From NCBI GenBank assembly GCA_937974245.1, contig CALJKV010000064.1, positions 1 through 64,000 of the forward strand: a stretch of 64,000 nucleotides of DNA. Reading direction: 5' to 3'. This stretch comes from an uncultured Chloroflexota bacterium. Its GTDB lineage: Bacteria > Chloroflexota > Anaerolineae > Aggregatilineales > Phototrophicaceae. Below the pieces are notes generated by a model. That model made no database searches and had not been told where the DNA came from. It saw only the letters and a program-made list of their open reading frames with translations. The first letter of the stretch is position 1. Every line of letters starts with the position of its first letter. Both the position numbers and the translations under genes were made by a program. Positions 51,810 to 60,353 of this stretch are shown here, piece after piece.

Positions 51810-52128
51810 GACTTGTCTCCGGTAGTGATTCTAAAAACGGGCGAATCATACCGCAAAAGATGGCAGATGTTAAGCGGGTAACGGAACATGCGTTACCCAA
51901 CAGGTAAAGAGTGTCTGGCATGAACCGAGTTATGCAACCCCCAGGGTTTGGGGAATTTGAATACCACAGCAAATAAGCTAAGATAAGCGGGTAATACACA
52001 CAACGCGAATTAATATGCAAATCATTCGCGGTTGGCGAACTTGAGCATCGTCTTTTAATCACAACCTAAGAGTTCGTTTCTGATTCTCCCTTGATTGCGC
52101 TAATTGAATTTTAGAGGAGATGGGACAT

Positions 52129-52983
52129 ATGGAAACCCAGATTATTGTCGCGCTGATCTCGTCCTGCCTCGGCGGTGTAATTGTGGCAGTCGTGAATCAT
52201 CTGCTCACCCGCAGACACGGCGAGGTGGAAGTCCAGAAAATAATAGCGGAAACCAAGCATATTGAGACAATTACGAAAAACATGCTTGAGGAGGCTGAGC
52301 GCATACGAGAAGAAAGTTCAAAGGAACTGGAAAAGGTGCATGATGAGATTTCCCTGGCGACACAAACAATCAGCCAGGTGACTACCTTCAAGAATTATAA
52401 AGACGCCTTTGGAGAGATGACGCAGTTTATCATCAACTATCTGGAAACCTGTAAAAAGAACAACGAACACGCCCCAACCGTTGATCTAAAACTCATTGCC
52501 GTTGCAATGACATTTTCCTGGGAGCATTTTATCAGCACCGATCTAATCGAAATTATCAATGATTATCCAGCGGCATCTTTTAACATCAGCATCGCATTCG
52601 TTCATCATCATTATCTGCGGGTGCGCAATGTTGGGTCCACAACCGGTATCAACTGGCCGGACATCTGCGAAAAACGCCTGAAGGATGTGCAGGAGTTTGA
52701 GAGAGACTGCAAGGAATCCTTTGGTAACCGTGTGACGTTTGACTACAAGACGTTTCATAACCTGCCACACTGGCACGGCTGGCTGGTCAACAATTCCCAA
52801 CTTTACCTGGGACGCACAGACTGGACATTCGAAAATCACACACACAAACTGAGGGTCGGCCAGAACCTGTATCGAAGCTTTGACGATACAAATGAACAGG
52901 GTGAACAGCGAATCGAGCTATTCAAGAGCTGGCACCGGTACTATTTTGAATACGAACCGTCATTTGAGGAGTATGCCGGTTAG
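52129..52983 (+). CDS. Membrane-anchored coiled-coil protein, unknown C-terminal domain
   Basis: A 284-residue protein. Residues about 5-26 form a membrane helix (VALISSCLGGVIVAVVNHLL), followed by a long charged coiled coil (about 30-95), then a globular domain (about 100-284) with many aromatic residues and HNLPHWHGWLVNNSQLYLGRTDWTFENHTHKLRVGQ. The pattern of an anchor, coiled coil and compact effector-like domain resembles membrane-located effectors of phage-defence genes, but no known motif is present. The ATG at 52129 follows AGAGGAG. It ends at a strong terminator and stands alone. Confidence in existence is good, in function none. Confidence 0.65.
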   Translation: METQIIVALISSCLGGVIVAVVNHLLTRRHGEVEVQKIIAETKHIETITKNMLEEAERIREESSKELEKVHDEISLATQTISQVTTFKNYKDAFGEMTQFIINYLETCKKNNEHAPTVDLKLIAVAMTFSWEHFISTDLIEIINDYPAASFNISIAFVHHHYLRVRNVGSTTGINWPDICEKRLKDVQEFERDCKESFGNRVTFDYKTFHNLPHWHGWLVNNSQLYLGRTDWTFENHTHKLRVGQNLYRSFDDTNEQGEQRIELFKSWHRYYFEYEPSFEEYAG

Positions 52984-53016
52984 CAATTGGCGGATGTCCC
53001 AACGCGAAGCATTACC

Positions 53017-53054
53017 CGCAGCGGTGAGCCGAGACCCACCGCTGCGAGTTTTTT
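53017..53054 (+). terminator. Terminator of the coiled-coil gene
   Basis: CGCAGCGGTG (53017-53026) pairs with CACCGCTGCG (53037-53046), ten perfect pairs, loop of ten, then AGTTTTTT. It lies 34 bases after the stop and four bases before the convergent glmS end. Confidence 0.85.
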
Positions 53055-53057
53055 GCC

Positions 53058-54905
53058 TCACTCCACTGTGACGCTTTTGGCGAGGTTGCGCGGCTGGTCA
53101 ACGTCCGCGCCCCGGAATGCGGCGATGTGGTAGGCCAGCAGTTGCAGGGGCAGTACCGAGATAATCGGGCCGAGCAGCGGCGGCACATCCGGCACGTACA
53201 GCACATGGTCGGCCTTCTCCGCCAATAGCGTATCGCCTTCGGTGGCGATGGCGATGACCCGGCCACCCCGCGCCCTGGCCTGCTCAATCTGGCTCAACAT
53301 CTTATCGTAGAGCGCATCTTTGAGGGCGATCACCAGCACCGGCATGTGTTCGTCAATCAGCGCAATCGGGCCGTGCTTCATCTCGCCCGCCGGGTAGCCT
53401 TCGGCGTGGATGTAGCTGATTTCCTTGAGCTTGAGCGCCCCTTCCAGCGCAATCGGGTAATTGATGCCGCGCCCCAGGTAGAGGAAGTCGGTATAAGGGT
53501 AAAGCTGCTGCGCCAGGTCATGTACCGCCGCGTCATTTTCCAGTGTGCGGCCTACCAGGTCAGGCAGCCGGGCGAGGTCGTGGGTATGCACCCGACGCTG
53601 TTCCTGTGTCAGGACGCCGCGCAGTTGGCCTAAGTAGAGTGCCAGCAGGTACTGCGCGACGATGCTTGACGTAAAGGCTTTGGTGGAGGCGACACCGATT
53701 TCCGGCCCGGCATTCATGGTGAGATAGCCGTCACTGACGCGCATGGCCTGACTGCCGATGGTATTCACGATGCTCCACAGGACGGCGTGCTTCTCGCGGG
53801 CTTCTTCCATCGCCGCCAGGGTATCCACCGTTTCGCCGCTCTGGGTGATTGCCAGCACCGCTGTGCGTTCGTCAATGATCGGATCGCGGTAGCGGTACTC
53901 GCTGCCGTAATCCACTTCCACATTCAACCGCGCCAGCTGTTCGATATAGAATTTGCCGACCAGTCCACTGTAGTAGCTGGTGCCGCAGGCTACCGTCACC
54001 ATCCGGTTGATGCGCCGCGCCTGTTCCGCCGTCAGGTTGAGTTCTGGCAGCAGGACTTCACCATGCTCGAAGTCCACACGCCCGCGAATCGTATCGGTGA
54101 TACTGCGGGCCTGCTCGAAAATCTCCTTCTGCATGAAGTGTTTGTACTCGCCCTTGGCGGCGTTCACCGGGTCCCAGGGGATGTCGTGGATTTCCGGCGT
54201 GATGGATGTGCCGTCCAGCGTTTGCACGGTAGCCTCTTGCGCGGTGATGGTCGCCATCTGGCGGCTTTCCAGGAAGATCATGCGCCGTGTGTGTTCCAGG
54301 ATGGCCGGGATGTCGGAGGCGATGAAGTTTTCGCCAACGCCCAGCCCGACAGCCACGCCCCCGGCATTGCCGATCCGCACCGCCACCATCCGGTCAGGAT
54401 GATGCTTGCTCATGACAACAATTGCATGAGCGCCAGTCAGCAGGCTGACGGCCTTCCGGGTCGCTTCGGCCAGGTCGCCGTTCGCGCCATTGTGGGCGAA
54501 ACGTTCGATTAACTGCACAATCACTTCGGTATCTGTATCGGACTGGAAGCTGATGCCTTCAGCCACCAGTTCCGCCCGCAGTTCGCGATAGTTTTCCACA
54601 ATGCCATTATGGACGACGACAAAGTCGCCGCCCATGCTGATATGGGGGTGAGCGTTACGTTCTGCCGGGACGCCGTGTGTCGCCCAACGGGTATGCCCGA
54701 TGCCAATATGCCCGCTGACCGGACTTTCGTACAGACGTTGGCGCAGATTCGCCAGTTTGCCCACGTCGCGCCGAATATGGATTGCGCCGCGGTTGATGAC
54801 GGCCACGCCAGCCGAATCGTAGCCCCGGTATTCGAGGCGCTGCAGGCCATCCACCACAATCGGCGCAGCATCCTGCGCCCCGATATATCCAACAATACCG
54901 CACAT
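53058..54905 (-). CDS. glmS: Glutamine-fructose-6-phosphate aminotransferase (isomerizing)
   Basis: A 615-residue enzyme making glucosamine-6-phosphate, the first step to cell-wall aminosugars. The N-terminal glutaminase (1-240) begins MCGIVGYIG, with Cys2 as nucleophile after Met removal; residues 290-615 hold two SIS sugar-binding domains (ACGTSYYSGLV, SQSGETVDTLA, GRGINYPIALEGALKLKE) ending KSVTVE. The ATG at 54905 has GGAGGAC upstream; a longer frame to 54941 would hide the nucleophile, so 54905 is chosen. A leader of about 370 bases precedes it and may carry a ribozyme-like control element. No glmM or glmU lies nearby. Confidence 0.96.
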   Translation of the reverse strand: MCGIVGYIGAQDAAPIVVDGLQRLEYRGYDSAGVAVINRGAIHIRRDVGKLANLRQRLYESPVSGHIGIGHTRWATHGVPAERNAHPHISMGGDFVVVHNGIVENYRELRAELVAEGISFQSDTDTEVIVQLIERFAHNGANGDLAEATRKAVSLLTGAHAIVVMSKHHPDRMVAVRIGNAGGVAVGLGVGENFIASDIPAILEHTRRMIFLESRQMATITAQEATVQTLDGTSITPEIHDIPWDPVNAAKGEYKHFMQKEIFEQARSITDTIRGRVDFEHGEVLLPELNLTAEQARRINRMVTVACGTSYYSGLVGKFYIEQLARLNVEVDYGSEYRYRDPIIDERTAVLAITQSGETVDTLAAMEEAREKHAVLWSIVNTIGSQAMRVSDGYLTMNAGPEIGVASTKAFTSSIVAQYLLALYLGQLRGVLTQEQRRVHTHDLARLPDLVGRTLENDAAVHDLAQQLYPYTDFLYLGRGINYPIALEGALKLKEISYIHAEGYPAGEMKHGPIALIDEHMPVLVIALKDALYDKMLSQIEQARARGGRVIAIATEGDTLLAEKADHVLYVPDVPPLLGPIISVLPLQLLAYHIAAFRGADVDQPRNLAKSVTVE

Positions 54906-54986
54906 TATGAAGAGTCCTCCGTTTTGAATAGATGTAGACACAATCCAGCCACACCGCGCCAGCGCAGCCAGACTGCCAGGAATCGC

Positions 54987-55226
54987 GCTTGAGCAGCCCT
55001 CAAGCCGATACTCTGTCCACTTGCTTCCCGCCTGTCCCAGCAGTTACCCGCTGGATTTCCGGTTCGCTTTAGTTGTAGGAGGAATTGAGACCAGGGACGG
55101 TGGAAATGCCCCGGCGGCACCCGCTGATCTTTCGCTTTTCTCCCCGTGTCGGGGATTAGTCTCACCGTGAGGTGAGCAACCGCCACCGCGTCACCCTACA
55201 CATAGAACATAGGGCCATGCGCTATC
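54987..55226 (-). ncRNA. Structured glmS leader; candidate divergent glmS ribozyme
   Basis: The leader contains at least four strong hairpins (54987-55005, 55037-55054, 55141-55155, 55161-55176). In transcript order (minus strand) I find TAGCGC (55224-55219; cleavage would fall before G at 55222), a hairpin CCCTA/TAGGG, TGACG, a stem GGCGG (55184-55180) pairing with CCGCC (55117-55113), and, just before that, ATCAGCGGGTGCC. Known glmS ribozymes have AGCGCC, UUGACGAGG and AUCGGCGGGUGCC in this order, in the same gene position. However the usual UUAUCGA block is absent and two hairpins are inserted, so this is only a candidate. An alternative is another structured leader or attenuator. Confidence 0.4.
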
Positions 55227-55281
55227 TTTCCTCCGGTTGTGTGCGCGGCAGTTCTCCTTTATATAAATTGATATTAACGCC

Positions 55282-55287
55282 ATTATA
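55282..55287 (-). promoter_or_regulatory. Perfect -10 for the glmS leader
   Basis: On the minus strand TATAAT occurs at 55287-55282, which would start transcription near 55275, i.e. about 370 bases before the glmS ATG. No good -35 was found at 17 bases. Confidence 0.45.
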
Positions 55288-55661
55288 GATCGAAAAGATG
55301 CGTTTTGACCAGCCTGTTATGCGGGAATATAGTCGATTTCAGAAAGAATTTACGGATGTATCCATCTGGCATGGCTATCCGGGGTCGGGATTTTCGCTTG
55401 AGCGTTGAAAATGGCGTATCATATGAAGCATGGCAACGGGAAAGCCATAGGTCGAATTCCTGACCAGCATATCTGTGAATTTCACTCCCAGGGACCTGGC
55501 GCATCACCTGCAAGATGCGAGTCATGATTATGTTGTGGTCACTGACTACGGGATGAGGACACGCAAGAAACTGACGGCACTGCATATTTGGGAACCATGA
55601 CAAACTGTTTCCGCTCTGAAATTCATTTTCATTATTTCACATACGCTTATAGGGGGGAATT
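55288..55661. other. Non-coding spacer between glmS leader and 55662 gene
   Basis: About 370 bases with no credible reading frame, no repeat that I noticed and no clear promoter apart from the leftward -10. The rightward gene must start within it. Confidence 0.5.
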
Positions 55662-57221
55662 ATGCCAGAACCAGCCGCGATCCACGAGAAGCCCTTAGCA
55701 ACACCACCGCCAGATCATAAACCGGAGACAATCCATATTTTGATCACCCAATGCCTGCAAAACGCCTTTTTCCTGGCTGAAAAAGGCCGCTTGTGCTTAC
55801 CGGAATTGACCGTTAAACAAATGCTCGTTGGTGCCAATTCCGATACGGAAGATACATCCCCGGACCCGAATCGCCGCATCTATCCGAAAGACAAACTGCA
55901 AAAGGGTCCCTTGTATACATTTCTGGATACACTGATTAGCAATGTTTCTAAGGATCGCGAACTATATGTGCTGCACTTACGGGATTGGCATACGCCCTCA
56001 CCGCGCTATGATGCTGAACGGCGGCTCTATGGTGGACATTGTGAAGCGGGCACCTGGGAGGCCGAACCACTGGCCGGCTACGAAAAATTCCTGATGCCCT
56101 GGGGGAACGACAAAGACCAGGCACAGTTAGCACTATCCTTAAATGGCTATCGCCAGACCAACGAAAATGGCGGAAAAATCATTTACTATGATGTACGTTC
56201 CGATTCGGTGTTTGATTTCAAGGAGCCGGTTGCTTCCGAACTTTACGAAGTCTATCAGAGGGCTTTGGCGCAGCGTAAGGAACAAGGGAACAGAGCGGCT
56301 AAAATTGATGTGGACGAACAGTGCGGCGATTATTATGCCGATACTTTTCTGGAAGCTATTCTGGATCAGGTGATTAAGGATAAACAACGGAAAAACAGAC
56401 GCGCAGGCCGCGAAACTTTAGTCTATGTTACGGTGATTGGTGTTTATACCGACATTAAAATAAGGACGTTAATCAACGGCCTTCGCGCCCGTTATGAAAC
56501 TGATGGGTTGTTGGTTTCCGATGTGTTGACCGCTTCACCGGATATTGAGCGTTCGCTGGCGGCTTATGACTTTTTCGATAAGGTTCTGAACGTTGAAGTG
56601 GTTCACAGTCTGACGGAACTACTGCGCCCAATGTTGCCTAATCAAGATGTGATGGTTGATGAAAGTATCATCAAGGGGCTGCCAAATTTCCGAGATTACA
56701 AGACCTTTTTCCTGGATAAACAGACGGTCCTGGCCTCGCAAGATAACAAACTGCTGGATTACCTGGAATTGACCCAAAAACGCAGCAGTGAAGTCTATAC
56801 GCAGATTTACAAAGCAAACTGGTGGTTATTATGGATGGGGCGTCTCTTTCTGTTTGTCGCATTGCTCCTGGTGATTCTTCAGGTGGGCGTGAAAGAAGTT
56901 GTGATACCAACCGAGGTTTGGGTGCTGACAGGCGGTTTGTCCATTGCCCAATTGCTGACGAGTTTCTTTCTGATCCCCATGGCGCAAATGCGGAATAATG
57001 TCAATGCACTGGTACGGCTGCAAAACTACCTGGAAACCTACAGCACTATATCGTCGCTACTGCGCTTCCATATGACACGCGCCAATCAGTTGAATCCGCA
57101 GGATACTGCGCGGTCTACCGAGGAGTTGACCTTAGTCGAAAAGCAAATGACCATCATCCAAAACGCGGCTCAGAAAATGTCGGATACCTTTAGCGATATT
57201 CCGGTCAAAGATCCGAATTAA
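55662..57221 (+). CDS. Membrane protein with degenerate nicotinamidase/isochorismatase-like domain
   Basis: A 519-residue protein. Residues about 20-310 resemble the nicotinamidase-isochorismatase fold: LITQCLQNAFF at the first strand, LRDWHTPSPRYDAERRLYGGHCEAGTWEAE (compare the DWHPxxH...HC..GT.GA of nicotinamidases), and VIGVYTDIKIRTLI. At the last motif Lys266 replaces the catalytic Cys, and Cys occupies the usual Asp position of the first strand, so it is probably not a hydrolase. Then come two membrane helices (about 387-410 and 419-443) and a helical tail. GGGGGG precedes the ATG. The FHA-TIR gene follows 65 bases downstream, suggesting a functional pair. Confidence 0.65.
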   Translation: MPEPAAIHEKPLATPPPDHKPETIHILITQCLQNAFFLAEKGRLCLPELTVKQMLVGANSDTEDTSPDPNRRIYPKDKLQKGPLYTFLDTLISNVSKDRELYVLHLRDWHTPSPRYDAERRLYGGHCEAGTWEAEPLAGYEKFLMPWGNDKDQAQLALSLNGYRQTNENGGKIIYYDVRSDSVFDFKEPVASELYEVYQRALAQRKEQGNRAAKIDVDEQCGDYYADTFLEAILDQVIKDKQRKNRRAGRETLVYVTVIGVYTDIKIRTLINGLRARYETDGLLVSDVLTASPDIERSLAAYDFFDKVLNVEVVHSLTELLRPMLPNQDVMVDESIIKGLPNFRDYKTFFLDKQTVLASQDNKLLDYLELTQKRSSEVYTQIYKANWWLLWMGRLFLFVALLLVILQVGVKEVVIPTEVWVLTGGLSIAQLLTSFFLIPMAQMRNNVNALVRLQNYLETYSTISSLLRFHMTRANQLNPQDTARSTEELTLVEKQMTIIQNAAQKMSDTFSDIPVKDPN

Positions 57222-57231
57222 CCGATCAGAT

Positions 57232-57240
57232 TGCTATAAT
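57232..57240 (+). promoter_or_regulatory. Extended -10 promoter for the FHA-TIR gene
   Basis: TGCTATAAT (57232-57240) is a perfect extended -10, 47 bases before the ATG, lying within an inverted repeat CAGATT/AATCTG (57227-57243). This could allow the TIR gene to be expressed separately from its upstream partner. Confidence 0.5.
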
Positions 57241-57286
57241 CTGGCCTGAACTATGAGCAGGGAACACAGTGAGAGGGAAGCAGCCT

Positions 57287-58408
57287 ATGGCTAACTATCG
57301 TATCGTCGTTCGACGCGGCCCCCAACCGAATGCGACCTACGATCTGGATCAGGACGTCATCACGCTGGGACGTGACATCACCAATGAAATCCTCATCAAT
57401 GACGTAGAGGTTTCGCGCCACCACATGCGTTTTTCGCGCAGCCTCAACGGCTATATGGTGGAAGACCTGGGCAGCACCAACGGCACATTCATTAATGGGC
57501 GGCGGCTGACGGGCGCTCAGGAAATCCATTCGGGCGATATGATCGGGTTGGGTGAGACGGTGACGTTGCAGGTGGAAGTTCTGGAATATGCTCGGCCAAC
57601 CACGCCGGTGCGCCGGATGGCAGCGGATTCACCGGAACTTTCGCAGGAGACGCTTTCGGCGGATGCGATATCACAGGCAGGGTATACGCCTGCCCCCAGC
57701 ATCCCTCCGGCAAGAGCCTCCGGGGAGGCGCTGCGTATCTTCATCAGCTACCGGAAAACGAACCGGAACCGGGTGGATGCTATTGCCCAGGTGTTGCATG
57801 ACATGGGGCATACTGTCACGTTTGATCAGGATATTCTTCAGGGGCAGCACTGGTGGAACGTGATTATTGAGCAGATTCACCAGGCCGACCTGATTATCGC
57901 CATGCTTTCCCCGGCGTATCTCCAGTCTGAGCCTTGCCACCTGGAATACACTTACGCAGCGGCGTTGAACAAGCGGGTGCTGCCGGTACAGATTGAACCG
58001 ATCAATTACCGCCAGATGCCGGTGGAATTGCAGAAAATTCAGTTGGTGGATTTTAAGCAGCAGAACAATGGCGCGATTGACCGCCTCAGCACGGCCCTAT
58101 CGATTCTGCCACCGGCCATGCCGCTGCCCGCTGTGATGCCGCGTGTGCCAGAAGCGCCTATCCCGGAGATCAGCAAACTCAAGGATGAGATTATCAACCT
58201 GACGATTCAGATCAGCGCTGACCGGCAGCGGTTGATTGCGATGCGGCTTTACGAGATGATGCGCGGCCAGAACGCTGAAGATGCGACGATGGCGCGGGAA
58301 CTGCTGGGGGCTATGCTCAAACGCCCGGACATTACATTTTCAACCGGGCAGATGATCCAGGACTGGCTGAATGCCGGACGCCCCTGGTGGAAGCGCCTGG
58401 GTGGGTAA
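57287..58408 (+). CDS. FHA-TIR fusion protein
   Basis: A 373-residue protein. The FHA domain (1-100) has LGRD, VSRHHMRF, DLGSTNGTFINGRRL; a Pro/Ala linker leads to a TIR domain (about 147-285): LRIFISYRKTNRNRVDAIAQVL, VTFDQDILQGQHWW, LIIAMLSPAYLQSEPCHLEYTYA. The last segment contains Glu220 in S-x-x-C-x-x-E, the position of the catalytic Glu in NAD-cleaving TIRs. A helical C-terminal tail (about 300-373) could be an interaction domain. Start at 57287 follows GAGGGAAG. FHA suggests activation by a phosphothreonine signal. It follows the nicotinamidase-like protein gene. Confidence 0.85.
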   Translation: MANYRIVVRRGPQPNATYDLDQDVITLGRDITNEILINDVEVSRHHMRFSRSLNGYMVEDLGSTNGTFINGRRLTGAQEIHSGDMIGLGETVTLQVEVLEYARPTTPVRRMAADSPELSQETLSADAISQAGYTPAPSIPPARASGEALRIFISYRKTNRNRVDAIAQVLHDMGHTVTFDQDILQGQHWWNVIIEQIHQADLIIAMLSPAYLQSEPCHLEYTYAAALNKRVLPVQIEPINYRQMPVELQKIQLVDFKQQNNGAIDRLSTALSILPPAMPLPAVMPRVPEAPIPEISKLKDEIINLTIQISADRQRLIAMRLYEMMRGQNAEDATMARELLGAMLKRPDITFSTGQMIQDWLNAGRPWWKRLGG

Positions 58409-58742
58409 GGAAGTCGCCGCCGTATAAATGCTCCCGCCGCAGCGATCAATCTTCCGGCCAGGAAACCAGGGAAACAGTGGACATACTGAACAGGTGTGTT
58501 CAGTTAGTTATAGGCACTGGTTCTTCAATACCAGCACCGCGTCATATTCATCCGGCTCACTATCGAGTCGTGGCGTTGGCTAGGAGATTTTAAGAGATTG
58601 AGATAAAATACAATTCTAGATTATGCAATCTATTAGTATTTTCTTCGAAGGCATACTTCTTTTCCTTGTACGAAAAGTACGCAAGTTGAGTTGCGTAAGT
58701 CTTGATAGTATTCGTAAAAATTTATGAAAGGGAGATTATTTG
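58409..58742. other. AT-rich spacer after the TIR gene
   Basis: About 330 bases of noticeably lower GC than neighbouring genes. A few 6-8 base A/T tracts are present but no terminator with a T-tract and no plausible reading frame was found. It contains the probable promoter and a ribosome site (AAAGGGAG) for the next gene. Confidence 0.45.
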
Positions 58743-59132
58743 ATGCCTACCTGTGATATTTGCGGCGCAGAAGTCACTTTGAAAGATTACTGCAAGATAG
58801 GAATTATGCCTAATCCGATCCAACCCAAAGGCTGGTTTCTACTTGTAAGTAATGAATCTGGAGAGAGCGAAAAAGTATCCGATACAAAACCCGCTGCCAC
58901 CGAGATTGCCAAAAAACTAGGTGAGATATTTTCTAGGCAGGCAAGTATACGTGAAAGTAAAACCGAGACAGGAGGTCCAGCAAACCTTCCAGGTATGTTT
59001 GTCTCCTTGCACGGAAAACTCTATTTCTGCCACGACTGCGTTGCAGCGAATGGGGGGAAAATAACAAAGACAGGTGTTGCTTTTGTTAAGGGGAAAGCGA
59101 AGAAAAAAGGCAAGTCATGGTGGCCTTTTTAG
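58743..59132 (+). CDS. Small CxxC-type protein, unknown
   Basis: A 129-residue soluble protein with two CxxC pairs, CDIC near the start and CHDC near residue 102, that could bind zinc together. The middle section is Ser/Thr-rich, with a KKLGEIFSRQASI helix; the C terminus is very basic (KGKAKKKGKSWWPF), suggesting nucleic-acid binding. The DNA is more AT-rich than its surroundings. An ATG at 58743 with AAAGGGAG eight bases before is clear. Function unknown; it lies downstream of the TIR gene and may be part of that accessory block. Confidence 0.6.
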   Translation: MPTCDICGAEVTLKDYCKIGIMPNPIQPKGWFLLVSNESGESEKVSDTKPAATEIAKKLGEIFSRQASIRESKTETGGPANLPGMFVSLHGKLYFCHDCVAANGGKITKTGVAFVKGKAKKKGKSWWPF

Positions 59133-59365
59133 TTTGCAGAATAGCTTGATCTATCTGCATCGGACTCATACCATTTTAAAGGTCTACTGATCGCTGTCGA
59201 GTAGCACATTTATTGTGTTCATTTTAGACGAGATGGTAACGAGTGAATTATATTAGAGGCGCTCACAACTGATAGTTTCATAGACTATCTGACAAATCAG
59301 GCCCTGGCTACAAGATGATTGGTCGAATATTTGCATTTCGCAATGTTGATAATAGGATTCCCCCC

Positions 59366-60250
59366 ATGCAATCCATCCGAGTCGCGTTGATACAACTCTC
59401 CTGGTTAGGCAGCATCGCCGCCATGCAAGCAAAGTACTCCACAATGGTCGCAGAGGCGGCAGAACGGGGCGCGGCGCTCGTCTGCCTGCCGGAACTCTCA
59501 CTCAACCCGTATTTCCCTGGCACGCGGGACAAGAGCGGTTTCCAGTGGGCTGAACGGCTTCCGGGAGGTGTATCGGATCGTTTCTTCAGCCAACTGGCGC
59601 AGCAGCATGGCGTGACGCTCGTGGGCAGCCTCTTCGAGTGGGCGGCGGATGGTCACTATTACGACACGGCGACGGTTCACGGCCCGGATGGTCGCTTAAT
59701 TGGGGCGACGCGCAAAGTGCATATCCCGTCCGGCGTAGGCTACCATGAAACCGACTTCTTCGAGGGCTGGCACGAGTACCCGGTGCTGGATGCCGGAGCG
59801 CTGCGGCTGGCCGTACCCACCTGTTACGACCAATGGTTCCCCGAACTGGCGCGGATTTACGCCCTCAATGGTGCGGAGTTCATCTTCTACCCTACCGCTA
59901 TCGGGAGTGAACCCAACGCCCCGGAAGTTGATTCTCAGCCCGCCTGGGAGACAGTCATGCGCGGCCACGCTATCGCCAACGCCGTGTTCATCGCGGCAGC
60001 CAACAGGGTAGGTGAGGAAAACGGTGTGCGCTTCTATGGCAGCAGTTTTGTCTGTGATCCCACCGGGAAAATCCTGGCACAGGCCGGGCGCGACACCACC
60101 GAAGTCATCACCGCCGACCTGGATGCGGCTGTATTCAACCAGTGGCGCGACCTGTTCCCGCTGCTGCACCAGCGTCGCCCGGCCACCTACGAGCGTATCG
60201 GGGAAACGTGGGACGGCGCACGCCCGGCGTGGCTGGGACATGGCGAATAA
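59366..60250 (+). CDS. aguB: Carbon-nitrogen hydrolase, N-carbamoylputrescine amidase-like
   Basis: A 294-residue nitrilase-superfamily amidase. The catalytic triad is visible: Glu in LPELSLNPYF, Lys in RKVHIPSGVGYHE, Cys in PTCYDQWFPELARIYALNGAEFIFYPTAIGSEP. The last block is particularly like N-carbamoylputrescine amidases, which produce putrescine from agmatine-derived carbamoylputrescine, but beta-ureidopropionases are near relatives. An AGGA site precedes ATG 59366; the frame runs further up to 59315 without support. The window's polyamine importer 11 kb away is consistent with polyamine use, but no agmatine deiminase lies adjacent. Confidence 0.78.
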   Translation: MQSIRVALIQLSWLGSIAAMQAKYSTMVAEAAERGAALVCLPELSLNPYFPGTRDKSGFQWAERLPGGVSDRFFSQLAQQHGVTLVGSLFEWAADGHYYDTATVHGPDGRLIGATRKVHIPSGVGYHETDFFEGWHEYPVLDAGALRLAVPTCYDQWFPELARIYALNGAEFIFYPTAIGSEPNAPEVDSQPAWETVMRGHAIANAVFIAAANRVGEENGVRFYGSSFVCDPTGKILAQAGRDTTEVITADLDAAVFNQWRDLFPLLHQRRPATYERIGETWDGARPAWLGHGE

Positions 60251-60353
60251 CCCGACCTGCTCACGCGGCCTGCCCTGGCCTGAATGCAATCCTGGTTTGA
60301 ATAGGTTATAATTTCATCATAATTGTAGTTGAAGCAAGTGACCAGGAGGCTCC

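Noticed and set aside
55081..55140. T-box or other aminoacyl-tRNA-type riboswitch in the glmS leader
   Set aside because: The TGGNACCGCG core is absent and the downstream gene is not a tRNA-synthetase or amino-acid gene.
54905..55186. 93-codon frame ending in TAATG overlap with the glmS start
   Set aside because: It covers the whole structured leader, has an Arg/Trp-rich random-looking composition and no ribosome site; the overlap may be chance.
58409..58742. CRISPR array or att site
   Set aside because: No regularly spaced repeats were seen here or elsewhere in the window.
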